Of a DNA stretch of 64,000 bases, positions 37,313 to 46,270 are shown in pieces (position 1 is the first letter of the stretch; every line of letters begins with the position of its first letter). Location: contig CAMYXP010000009.1 of assembly GCA_947303085.1 (NCBI GenBank), positions 1 through 64,000 of the forward strand, in the 5' to 3' direction. This stretch comes from an uncultured Bacteroidales bacterium (lineage in GTDB: Bacteria; Bacteroidota; Bacteroidia; Bacteroidales; F082). Made by a program: the position numbers and the translations under genes. Below the pieces are notes generated by a model. It searched no databases. It had not been told where the DNA came from and saw only the letters and a program-made list of their open reading frames with translations.

Positions 37313-38866
37313 ATGACAAGCAAATTAGGTCTTGATTTTACAAAAGTTGAGTATGCAAGAGGTTTGGCAAAGAAGATTGCCGACCAGGTGCAGGAGTTCG
37401 TTGAACAATATACTACCGTAGCTGTGGAGCGTACGCTGAGCCGTTTGATGGGTATCGACGGCGTCGACGAGAACCAGGTGCCGCTGCCGAACGTGGTGGT
37501 CGACACACTGAAGGAGAAAGGCGTGCTGGGCGAAGGCGTGCTGTTCTTTATCGCTAACGCTATGATTCAGACAGGTTTGAAGCCACAGCAGATTGCAGAA
37601 CAGGTGGCTGCCGGCAAGCTTGACATCACAAAAGTGGTGACACGCGACGCAAAGAAGATTGCTGACACGCTGCAGCCTGTCATCGATGAGAACGTTGGAA
37701 AGATCCGCGCTCGCCACGACAGACGTGATCATTATCTGAACACCATCGGCGAAGGTCCGAAGCCATACCTTTATATTATTGTGGCAACCGGTAACATCTA
37801 CGAGGACGTTGTTCAAGCTCAGGCTGGTGCCCGTCAGGGTGCTGACGTCATCGCTGTGATTCGTACAACGGGTCAGTCGTTGCTCGACTACGTGCCATAC
37901 GGCGCCACAACAGAAGGTTTCGGCGGTACTTTCGCTACACAGGAGAACTTCCGTATCATGCGTAAGGCATTGGACGAGGTGGGCGAGGAGCTCGGACGTT
38001 ACATCCGTCTGTGTAACTACTGCTCAGGTCTCTGTATGCCGGAAATCGCAGTCATGGGTGCTTTCGAAGGCCTCGACGTGATGTTGAACGACGCTTTGTA
38101 CGGAATCTTGTTCCGCGACATCAACATGCAGCGTACATTGATCGACCAGTACATGAGCCGTATCATCAACGGATTTGCCGGCGTTATCATAAACACAGGT
38201 GAGGATAACTACCTGACAACCGCTGACGCTGTCGAGGCTGCTCACACAGTTTTGGCATCAGACCTCATCAACGAACAGCTTGCATTCTCAGCAGGCTTGA
38301 AGGAAGAACAGATGGGCTTGGGTCACGCTTTCGAGATGGACCCGATGCTTGAAAACGGCTTCCTCCTTGAGCTTGCACAGGCTCAGATGACACGTGAGAT
38401 CTTCCCAAAGGCAACTTTGAAATACATGCCTCCGACTAAGTTCATGACAGGTAACATCTTCCGCGGTCACATCCAGGATGCTTTGTTCAACATCATAGGT
38501 ATCTGGACACATCAGGGAATCCAGCTGCTCGGTATGCCTACCGAGGCTATCCACACCCCGTTTATGAGCGACCGTTACCTCTCAATCGAGAACGCTAAAT
38601 ACATCTTCAACAACCTTCACAGCATAGGCGAGGAGATGGAATTCAAAGAAGGCGGTATCTGCCGTGAGCGTGCTAAGTTAGTGTTAAACAACACTATAGC
38701 ATTGCTCGAGGAAATCGTGAAAGAAGGTTTGTTCACCGCATTGGAAAAGGGTATCTTCGGTGATGTGAAACGTCCGAAGAACGGCGGTAAAGGTCTTGAA
38801 GGCGTCACCGCAAAGGGCGAGAACTATTACAACCCATTCGTGGAGATAATGAAAGGAAAACGTTAA
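37313..38866 (+). CDS. kamD: Beta-lysine 5,6-aminomutase alpha subunit
   Basis: 517 residues, the normal length of KamD. Matches along the whole length, e.g. GEGPKPYLYIIVATGNIYED, VIAVIRTTGQSLLDYVPYGA, and LCNYCSGLCMPEIAVMGAFE. KamD carries the PLP and part of the adenosylcobalamin site and works only as a KamDE heterotetramer; the B12-binding KamE subunit (about 260 residues, DxHxxG motif) is not encoded after it or anywhere else in the window. Product is 3,5-diaminohexanoate, the Kdd substrate. Confidence 0.95.
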   Translation: MTSKLGLDFTKVEYARGLAKKIADQVQEFVEQYTTVAVERTLSRLMGIDGVDENQVPLPNVVVDTLKEKGVLGEGVLFFIANAMIQTGLKPQQIAEQVAAGKLDITKVVTRDAKKIADTLQPVIDENVGKIRARHDRRDHYLNTIGEGPKPYLYIIVATGNIYEDVVQAQAGARQGADVIAVIRTTGQSLLDYVPYGATTEGFGGTFATQENFRIMRKALDEVGEELGRYIRLCNYCSGLCMPEIAVMGAFEGLDVMLNDALYGILFRDINMQRTLIDQYMSRIINGFAGVIINTGEDNYLTTADAVEAAHTVLASDLINEQLAFSAGLKEEQMGLGHAFEMDPMLENGFLLELAQAQMTREIFPKATLKYMPPTKFMTGNIFRGHIQDALFNIIGIWTHQGIQLLGMPTEAIHTPFMSDRYLSIENAKYIFNNLHSIGEEMEFKEGGICRERAKLVLNNTIALLEEIVKEGLFTALEKGIFGDVKRPKNGGKGLEGVTAKGENYYNPFVEIMKGKR

Positions 38867-38881
38867 TATTCAAAGGCGACG

Positions 38882-39823
38882 ATGCATAAAATTCGTCCGT
38901 ATGTTCTGTCGATAGCCATTGTGCTGGGGCTTTTATTTCACACTTGGTGCGGTCTTATCAGAGTGATAGTGCCGTATCTCGTTTTCAGCATCCTTCTGCT
39001 GAATTTCGCGGCTGTCAACGTGAAAAAGCTGCGATTCTCGAAGATGGATGTCTGGCTGATGATGTATCAGATAGTGGTGAGCATAGGGATGTATTACTTG
39101 CTTAAAGTCTTGAATGTCAATGAGATAGTGGCGCAGGGGATATTAGTCGGCGTGTTGTGTCCGGTAGCCGCCTCGGTGGTGGTGATATCGTGCATGCTTG
39201 GCGCTAACCGTGAGACGGTGACGAGTTATACCATCATCGGAAATCTGATGGTGGCGGTGATGGCACCGATTTATTTCTCGTTCATCGGGACGCATCAGGA
39301 GATGTCGTTCGTGACTTCTTTCCTGATGATTTTCAAGAAGATAGGCACGGTGATAGCGCTTCCGTTCTTTGTGGCTTTGATATGTCAGAACTTCCTGCCG
39401 AAGGTCAACGATTTCTTTTGTAAAATCAAGGGATTATCGTTTTACCTTTGGGCGATGGCGTTGACGATAACGCTTGGCCAGACTATTGATTTCATGTTTT
39501 TGAGAGGAAAAGAAAACCTCTCGGCAATCATCTGGCTCGGCATCGCATCGGTGGTTTTCTGCGCGATTCAGTTCGGACTAGGAAAATTCATCGGCTACAA
39601 ATACGGCGACATCATCGCGGGAGGGCAGTTGCTTGGACAGAAGAACTCGGCGATGGGAATCTGGATGGCGAACACCTACCTGAATCCGCTCGCGTCGATT
39701 TTCCCGGCGATGTATTCGGTGTGGCAGAATCTGTTTAACAGCATACAGCTATGGTGGCATGATAAACGCACACTCCCCGTCATTTCGACTGGAGCGAAGC
39801 GAAATGGAGAAATCTCAGAATAA
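38882..39823 (+). CDS. BASS-type (bile acid:sodium symporter family) transporter, C terminus extended by a repeat
   Basis: 313 residues, about nine to ten membrane helices. GVLCPVAASVVVISCMLGANRE (about 95-116) and AGGQLLGQKNSAMGIWMANTYL (about 255-276) fit the BASS fold. Substrate unknown; operon membership (15 bases after kamD) suggests uptake or export of a compound of lysine fermentation, for example an organic acid or amino acid. The last 14 codons (VISTGAKRNGEISE) come from a REP-like repeat at 39779-39816, so the native end was probably near residue 297. Confidence 0.75.
   Translation: MHKIRPYVLSIAIVLGLLFHTWCGLIRVIVPYLVFSILLLNFAAVNVKKLRFSKMDVWLMMYQIVVSIGMYYLLKVLNVNEIVAQGILVGVLCPVAASVVVISCMLGANRETVTSYTIIGNLMVAVMAPIYFSFIGTHQEMSFVTSFLMIFKKIGTVIALPFFVALICQNFLPKVNDFFCKIKGLSFYLWAMALTITLGQTIDFMFLRGKENLSAIIWLGIASVVFCAIQFGLGKFIGYKYGDIIAGGQLLGQKNSAMGIWMANTYLNPLASIFPAMYSVWQNLFNSIQLWWHDKRTLPVISTGAKRNGEISE
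39779..39816 (+). repeat. REP-like repeat copy encoding the C terminus of the BASS-type transporter
   Basis: GTCATTTCGACTGGAGCG (39779-39796) through GAGAAATCTC (39807-39816). Agrees with 27786-27823 at 34 of 38 positions and is read in the same frame (V-I-S-T). The inverted closing arm present in the other copies is not visible here, so this is a half element. Confidence 0.8.
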
Positions 39824-39851
39824 TAGATAAATGATTTAAATTTAAAATATT

Positions 39852-41984
39852 ATGAAATTTTTAAAAACAACCTTATTAATCATGGGAAGCATGGTAATGT
39901 TATCCGCATGTGATACTCGCTATAAGATTAATGAGTATCCTAAGACAGATCGCGACGAGACTGTCGTGGACGTTTATTTTGGAACTGAGGTCGCTGACCC
40001 TTATCGTTGGCTTGAAAACGACACTTCGGCTGCTACGATGGCATGGGTTGAGGCAGAAAGAGCGCTCACCGACGAGTATCTCAGCCATATCCCGTTGAGG
40101 GCTAAGTTGAAAGACAGATTGACGCAAATCGCTGATTATGAGAAATATGGCGTTCCATCGAAACGCTTTGGAAAGTATTTCTACAGCAAGAACGACGGAT
40201 TGCAGAACCAGAGCGTGTATTATATGCAAGACGCCGACGGCGGTGAGCCTGAGGTGTTGTTAGACCCTAACAAACTCTCTGACGACGGCACCGTTTCCCT
40301 CGGCGGAATGAGCCTCTCGCACGACGGCAAATATCTCGCTTACACCATTCAGCGCAGCGGCTCCGACTGGATTGAGATTTATGTGAAAGACGTGGAGACA
40401 AAGGAACTTCTTCCAGATCATATCGAATGGGCTAAGTTCTCGGGTGCCAACTGGTATAAAGACGGATTCTTCTATGCCGCTTACGACAAACCTGAGGCAG
40501 GCAAGGAGTTCTCGAATGTCAATGAGAATCATAAGATTTATTATCATAAACTCGGCGATCCTCAGGAGAAAGACCAGCTTTTCTATGAGAATCCGGCTCA
40601 GCCACGTTATTTCCACGGCGTTAGCGTCGATGAGGACGAACGTTATATGTTCCTCTACGAGAGCGGTCAGGGTGCAGGCCACACCTTGTGGATGCGTGAC
40701 ATGAACGACCCGAAAGGCGAGTTCGTGCAGATCGCTTTCGACATGGATTATCAGTATGACCCAATCGACATCATCGATGGCAAGATGTACATCATGACCA
40801 ACTACGGCGCTCCGAAAGGTCAGGTTTGCGTGGTGGATGTCGACGATTTGAACAAGGCTTCGATTGATAATTGGCAGGTTTTGATTCCTGAAAACGAGAA
40901 CGTGATGGTGGGCGCGCAGATGGGTGCAGGCAAGATGATCGTGACCTACGACCAGGACGCTTCGAACCACGCTTTTGTGTACGAACTTGACGGCACTCTG
41001 AAACATGAGATCCAGTTCCCGACATTCGGCTCGACAGGCATTGTGAGCCGCTATGAGGAACCTGAGATTTTCTATGCCTTCACCTCGTTCACATTCCCGA
41101 CGACTATTTACAAATATGACATCGAGTCGAACACTTCTGAGGTGTTCCGCGCTCCTAATGTCGACTTCAACCCGGAGGATTACGTCACCGAGCAGGTGTT
41201 CTTCGCCAGCAAAGACGGCACACGCGTCCCTATGTTCCTGACTTACAAGAAAGGCCTCAAGAAAGACGGCAAGAACCCGACATTGCTTTACGGTTACGGC
41301 GGTTTCAACATCACTTTGAATCCAAGTTTCTCGGTGATGCGCATCCCGTTCCTCGAGATGGGCGGCGTTTATGCCATGGCTAACCTCCGCGGCGGCAACG
41401 AATATGGTGAGGAATGGCATATCGCAGGCACTAAGCTGCAGAAACAGAATGTGTTCGACGATTTCATCGCAGCAGCCGAATACCTTATTGATAATAATTA
41501 CACTTCGCCTGATTACTTAGCCGTCAATGGCGGCTCAAACGGCGGATTGTTGGTGGGCGCGGTCGTCAACCAGCGTCCTGAGCTGTTCAGAGTGGCAGTG
41601 CCTCAGGTCGGCGTGATGGACATGCTGCGTTATCACTTGTTCACCATCGGTTGGAACTGGGCATCAGACTACGGCACCAGCGAGGACAGCGAGGAGATGT
41701 TCAAGGCGTTGTACGCCTATTCGCCATTGCATAACATCAAGAGTGGCGCTGACGTGCATTACCCTGCCATCATGGTGACCACAGCCGATCACGACGACCG
41801 TGTCGTTCCGGCACACTCATTCAAATATACGGCAGCTTTGCAATATGCGCAGACAGGCGACGAGCCTAAGATTATCCGCATCGACAGCAAAGCCGGTCAC
41901 GGTGGCGGCAAGCCGATGGCAAAAGTCATTGAGGAACAAGCCGACATCTACGCTTTTATCCTTTATAATATGGGAATTGAATAA
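39852..41984 (+). CDS. Prolyl oligopeptidase family serine peptidase (S9A), lipoprotein
   Basis: 710 residues. Lipoprotein signal with lipobox LSACD (Cys about 20). Beta-propeller (about 90-430), then alpha/beta-hydrolase domain with nucleophile in GGSNGGLLVG, aspartate in TADHDDRVVPAHS and histidine in SKAGHGGGKP. Cleaves short peptides after proline; anchored in the envelope. A peptide-degrading enzyme beside a lysine fermentation operon fits an asaccharolytic, proteolytic lifestyle. Transcription linkage with the lysine operon is possible (28-base gap) but unproven. Confidence 0.93.
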   Translation: MKFLKTTLLIMGSMVMLSACDTRYKINEYPKTDRDETVVDVYFGTEVADPYRWLENDTSAATMAWVEAERALTDEYLSHIPLRAKLKDRLTQIADYEKYGVPSKRFGKYFYSKNDGLQNQSVYYMQDADGGEPEVLLDPNKLSDDGTVSLGGMSLSHDGKYLAYTIQRSGSDWIEIYVKDVETKELLPDHIEWAKFSGANWYKDGFFYAAYDKPEAGKEFSNVNENHKIYYHKLGDPQEKDQLFYENPAQPRYFHGVSVDEDERYMFLYESGQGAGHTLWMRDMNDPKGEFVQIAFDMDYQYDPIDIIDGKMYIMTNYGAPKGQVCVVDVDDLNKASIDNWQVLIPENENVMVGAQMGAGKMIVTYDQDASNHAFVYELDGTLKHEIQFPTFGSTGIVSRYEEPEIFYAFTSFTFPTTIYKYDIESNTSEVFRAPNVDFNPEDYVTEQVFFASKDGTRVPMFLTYKKGLKKDGKNPTLLYGYGGFNITLNPSFSVMRIPFLEMGGVYAMANLRGGNEYGEEWHIAGTKLQKQNVFDDFIAAAEYLIDNNYTSPDYLAVNGGSNGGLLVGAVVNQRPELFRVAVPQVGVMDMLRYHLFTIGWNWASDYGTSEDSEEMFKALYAYSPLHNIKSGADVHYPAIMVTTADHDDRVVPAHSFKYTAALQYAQTGDEPKIIRIDSKAGHGGGKPMAKVIEEQADIYAFILYNMGIE

Positions 41985-42009
41985 TTTTTTTAACTAATAA
42001 CATACAACG

Positions 42010-43026
42010 ATGAGAATCAAACATTTATTTTTAATTCCACTATCATTATTATTAATAGGATGTGGAGAACAAAATGACAAGACACAGACGTATGATCCGG
42101 TTATTCCTGTGAAAATTTCAGCTGTGGAATTCACTGAAGGCACAAACTTCCGCAATTATGTAGGTTCTCTCAAGAGCGAGGTTAAGATGTCATTGTCATT
42201 CCCTTTGGGCGGTACTATTACAGACATCTACGTCCACAACGGACAGAGAGTCACTAAAGGTTCCATCATTGCTAAAGTTGATGAGACAACGGCAAAGAGT
42301 TTGCACGATGCGGCTTTGGCCACACTCAATCAAGCTGAAGATGGCTATGAGCGGCTGAAAACAGTGCATGAAGAAGGTGGCATCAGCGACGTTCGTTGGG
42401 TACAGATGGAGACCGATCTCTCAAAAGCACGTCAGGCAGAGATTTCGACACGCAAACATCTCGACGACTGTACTATTTACGCTCCTCAGGATGGCATGGT
42501 CAGCATGCATGACCGCGTCATTGGTGAATTAATCCGTCCATCCGAGACATTTTGTAACATTATCGACATGGACAAATTAGTCGTTGAATTTTCAGTTCCT
42601 GAGAAGGAAGTGGGAAATGTTGTTATTGGTGACAAGGCTATAGCACAGATTCATGCTTTGGGTGATATCGAACGTGAAATAAAGATCACTGACAAGGCCA
42701 TAGTATCCAATCCTTTCGGTCACACTTACACTGTTAAGGCCAAGATCAACCTCGCAGGATTAGATCCGCTGCCAGGTATGGTGGTTAAAATCCGTCTCAA
42801 CAGCACTGCAGCGTCAGGCATCATTGTGCCGGCTTCATGTGTGCAGACAGTTTCTAACGGTATTGCCGTGTGGGTTTTGAAGAATGGCAGGTCATACCGT
42901 CGTGTCATTGAGGTCAGCGACTTTGTGAAGAACGGTGTGCTGGTCAGCAAAGGCCTCGAACATGGCGATACCATCGTCACGGTGGGCTACCAGAAACTGT
43001 TCAACGGAGCTAAAGTATCTTTTTAA
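42010..43026 (+). CDS. RND efflux periplasmic adaptor (membrane fusion protein), lipoprotein
   Basis: 338 residues. Lipobox LIGCGE (Cys about 18). Barrel-sandwich with lipoyl-like half motifs (GGTITDIYVHNGQRVTKGS and DCTIYAPQDGMVSM), short alpha-hairpin (about 95-145), then beta-barrel and membrane-proximal domains. Connects the RND pump at 43048 with the outer-membrane channel at 46271. First of the trio; gaps of 21 and 25 bases. Substrates not deducible. Confidence 0.92.
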   Translation: MRIKHLFLIPLSLLLIGCGEQNDKTQTYDPVIPVKISAVEFTEGTNFRNYVGSLKSEVKMSLSFPLGGTITDIYVHNGQRVTKGSIIAKVDETTAKSLHDAALATLNQAEDGYERLKTVHEEGGISDVRWVQMETDLSKARQAEISTRKHLDDCTIYAPQDGMVSMHDRVIGELIRPSETFCNIIDMDKLVVEFSVPEKEVGNVVIGDKAIAQIHALGDIEREIKITDKAIVSNPFGHTYTVKAKINLAGLDPLPGMVVKIRLNSTAASGIIVPASCVQTVSNGIAVWVLKNGRSYRRVIEVSDFVKNGVLVSKGLEHGDTIVTVGYQKLFNGAKVSF

Positions 43027-43047
43027 TAACCAAGAAATTTTAAGATA

Positions 43048-46000
43048 ATGGCTCAGAAAAGAAATATTATCGAAGCTGCTATGAAGAACAACGGCCTTGT
43101 GTTCTTCTTTATGGCAATTATCGTCATTTTCGGCTTTTTTTCGCTCCCTCGTTTGAAGAAGAATGAGTTTCCGGATGTGACGATACGTACCGGTGTGGTG
43201 GCTGTCGTGTATCCTGGTGCCACTGCCGACGAGATAGAGCAGAGGGTGGCAGGTGCTACCGAACAGTATCTGTTCACGTTCAGTGATGTGGACAAAAACA
43301 AGACATATTCATATTCTAAAGACGGAATGCTCATTATCATTGTCAACTTGGTTAATGATGTCAAAGATGCCAAGATGACATGGTCACGAATCCGTCAGGG
43401 ATTGATTTTGTTCAGAATGACAGACTTGCCGAAAGGTGTGATGGCGACAGCGGTCATCGATGACTTTGGTAACGCCTCGTCGTTGCTTCTTGCCATCGAG
43501 AGCGACCAGCGTTCGTCGCGTGAGCTGCGCGAGTTTGCCGACAAGCTTTCTGAGAAACTGCGTACCATCAAGACGATGGGTAACATCAAGATTGTGGGTG
43601 AGCAGAAGGAAGAGATCGCTGTTTTTATGGATCCGGCGCGCATGACACAATATGCCATATCACCAGCAATAGTTACTGCTGAACTCGCCGCTCACAGTTT
43701 GCGCACTATCTCTGGAAAAATTGAGAATGCCGACGGTCAGGCCTTGATTCACGTTGAAGTGCCTGTCGATGACTTGTATACATTGAATGAGTTGGTTGTG
43801 TTTGCTGATCCTGTGACTGGACAGACGGTGAAGCTGCGTGACGTGGCACGTATCGAACGCCGTTATAAGGAATCATCACAGTATATCCAATATTCCGACA
43901 GCTTGGTCAATAACAACCGCTGCCTGATGTTCTCAATGGAGATGCGTCCAGGCTACAACGTCGTTGCATTCGGCGAGGAGGTGAACGAGAAAATCGACGC
44001 TTTCCTTGCGACGGCGCCACCTGACATTAAGGTGCACCGTATCACCGACCAGCCTGTAGTGGTTAACAAGTCTGTGATGTCGTTCTTGAAAGACCTCATC
44101 GAAGCTGTCATCATCGTTATCATAGTGATGCTTATGCTGTTCCCGTTGAGAACTGCTTTGGTGTCATCGACATCTGTGCCGGTATGTATCGCGGCAGCTT
44201 GGGCAATCATGTTCCTCCTCGGAATTGAGCTTAATACTGTTACTTTAGCGGCTCTCATCGTTGTTTTGGGTATGATCGTGGATGACTCGGTGGTTGTGAT
44301 CGACGGCTATTCCGACATGTTGGCGGAGGGACACTCGCGCTGGTATTCGGCGGCGGTCTCAACCAAGAACCTCATGACATCAATGCTCATCGCAACATTG
44401 TCAATCTCGTGTATGTTCTTCCCGATGTTGGCAATCATGAAAGGCACAAATATGGGCGATTTCGTTAAGTTGTTCCCATGGGCCATCTTCATCACTCTGG
44501 CGTGCAGTTTCCTGTATGCAATCTGGGTGATACCGTTCATGTCGGCAAGTATGATTGCTCCGCAGAATCCTAACAAACGCTCGAAGTTCGAGAAGATTCA
44601 GGCTAAGTTCTTCGATGCTCTCCAAAACGGATATAAGAAGCTTCTCAACCTGTGCTTCCGCCATAAATGGGGTACAATCTTCGTCGCTGCATTGTCGGTG
44701 GTGATCGGACTTTTCTTGGTTACGAAAGTCAATATCCAGATGCTTCCTAAAGCTGAGCGTGACAGCTTCGCTGTGGAGATTCATCTTGCATACGGCAGTT
44801 CGATCAATGAGACAGCGGCTGTTGCCGACTCCTTGACGAAGATTCTGAAGGCCGATAAGCGTGTGAAGTCAGTGACGGCATTCCTCGGTATGGCATCGCC
44901 ACGTTTCCACATGACTTACGCTCCAGAACCTACGCCGACGAACGCCTATGCGCAGTTTATCGTGATAACAGAGTCGGAAAATGCTACGAAGGAGATGATG
45001 AATGAATATCCGAAGAAGTATGAGAACTACTTCCCGATAGCACAGATACGCTTCAAACAGATGGATTATCAAATTGTTAACGCCCCAGTGGAATACTACA
45101 TCAAAGGTGATGATTATGAGATACTTAGCGCTATCAGTGATTCTATCATGACATTCATGAGAAAAGACCCGAACCTGTTCTATGTCCACTCTGATTTTGA
45201 TGAATCGGAAGAATTCATTCAGGTCGTGCTTGATGCTGAAGAAGCCACACGTCTCGGCGTGACACAGTCAACGTTGTCGGTATATCTTGCAGGTTCTTTG
45301 ACAGGAAGTAGCATCGTGTCGTTATGGGAAGGCAGCTATAACCTCCATACCACGGTATATACCGAAGGTGTTCATGATATTGATTATGAAGGCCTTGGTG
45401 ATATGTTGATTCCAACTGCAAAACCTGGTGAATGGGTGCCACTGCGTCAGGTCGCAACTCTGACACCGATGTTCAAACATACCAACATGCCTCATCGTAA
45501 CGGTATGAAATGTATCACTGTGGCTGCCGACGTTGTGCCTGGTGCCGGACAGCTTAATGAGTTCGGAAAGATTGACGAATACATTGATTATCATCTTGAC
45601 ATTCCTGACAGTGTCATTATTGATAAAGGAGGCTCAATGGCTGTGACAAATGAGACTATGCCTTCGTTGCTGATGGCTATTCTCGCAGCTATCGTGGTGA
45701 TGTTTGTGGTGCTTATTATCCACTATGCCAAGATCGGCATTTCAATACTTTCACTTTCTGTGTCAGTGCTTTGCATCTTCGGTGCCACATTCGGACTATG
45801 GATGTTCGGTCTCGACATGTCGGTGACAGCAATGTTGGGTGTCATCTCACTTATCGGTATCATCGTGCGTAATGCCATTATCATGTACGACTATGCTGGT
45901 GAATTGCGTGATAAAGAACATATCCCTGTACATCAGGCCGCTTACGAAGCGGGTCTGCGCCGTATGAGACCTATCTTCCTGACTTCAGCGACGACGGCTC

Positions 46001-46245
46001 TCGGTGTTATCCCTATGATTCTCGCAAAGACGTTGCTCTGGGAGCCTATGGGCGTGGTGATATGCTTCGGCACAATCCTCACATTCCCGCTTGTCGTGAC
46101 AGTGCTTCCTGTGGCTTACTGCCTCGCTTTTGACGCAGGTGAACGTGACAAGAAGTTCTTTAACAGAATCAACTTGAGATTCTTGAAGAGACTCGACAAA
46201 CGCGATGAACGCAATGAAAAGAGAAATACAGACATTAGTCGTTAG
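43048..46245 (+). CDS. RND family efflux transporter permease (AcrB-like)
   Basis: 1065 residues with the RND duplicated layout of 12 membrane helices and two large periplasmic loops. The proton-relay aspartates are present in GMIVDDSVVVIDG (helix 4), with the second-half counterpart GIIVRNAIIMYDYA. N-terminal FPDVTIRTGVVAVVYPGATA and EIEQRVA are typical. Exports small toxic molecules or bile compounds using proton motive force with the adaptor and channel proteins next to it. Confidence 0.95.
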   Translation: MAQKRNIIEAAMKNNGLVFFFMAIIVIFGFFSLPRLKKNEFPDVTIRTGVVAVVYPGATADEIEQRVAGATEQYLFTFSDVDKNKTYSYSKDGMLIIIVNLVNDVKDAKMTWSRIRQGLILFRMTDLPKGVMATAVIDDFGNASSLLLAIESDQRSSRELREFADKLSEKLRTIKTMGNIKIVGEQKEEIAVFMDPARMTQYAISPAIVTAELAAHSLRTISGKIENADGQALIHVEVPVDDLYTLNELVVFADPVTGQTVKLRDVARIERRYKESSQYIQYSDSLVNNNRCLMFSMEMRPGYNVVAFGEEVNEKIDAFLATAPPDIKVHRITDQPVVVNKSVMSFLKDLIEAVIIVIIVMLMLFPLRTALVSSTSVPVCIAAAWAIMFLLGIELNTVTLAALIVVLGMIVDDSVVVIDGYSDMLAEGHSRWYSAAVSTKNLMTSMLIATLSISCMFFPMLAIMKGTNMGDFVKLFPWAIFITLACSFLYAIWVIPFMSASMIAPQNPNKRSKFEKIQAKFFDALQNGYKKLLNLCFRHKWGTIFVAALSVVIGLFLVTKVNIQMLPKAERDSFAVEIHLAYGSSINETAAVADSLTKILKADKRVKSVTAFLGMASPRFHMTYAPEPTPTNAYAQFIVITESENATKEMMNEYPKKYENYFPIAQIRFKQMDYQIVNAPVEYYIKGDDYEILSAISDSIMTFMRKDPNLFYVHSDFDESEEFIQVVLDAEEATRLGVTQSTLSVYLAGSLTGSSIVSLWEGSYNLHTTVYTEGVHDIDYEGLGDMLIPTAKPGEWVPLRQVATLTPMFKHTNMPHRNGMKCITVAADVVPGAGQLNEFGKIDEYIDYHLDIPDSVIIDKGGSMAVTNETMPSLLMAILAAIVVMFVVLIIHYAKIGISILSLSVSVLCIFGATFGLWMFGLDMSVTAMLGVISLIGIIVRNAIIMYDYAGELRDKEHIPVHQAAYEAGLRRMRPIFLTSATTALGVIPMILAKTLLWEPMGVVICFGTILTFPLVVTVLPVAYCLAFDAGERDKKFFNRINLRFLKRLDKRDERNEKRNTDISR

Positions 46246-46268
46246 ACCTTAGACTTTAGATTTGAAAG
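46243..46268. repeat. Short heptad-like spacer repeat, TTAGACT type
   Basis: TTAGACCTTAGACTTTAGAT follows the permease stop and fills most of the gap before the channel gene; same words as 30062-30098. Confidence 0.6.
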
Positions 46269-46270
46269 TT

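Noticed and set aside
30242..38866. Horizontal transfer of the lysine operon
   Set aside because: Codon use is more G/C-ended than in neighbours, but rplS and the efflux genes show similar usage, so expression level explains it; no mobility genes flank it.
40260..41420. 386-codon frame antisense to the S9A peptidase
   Set aside because: Mirror of the real gene, no signal or domain; the sense frame contains the full catalytic triad.
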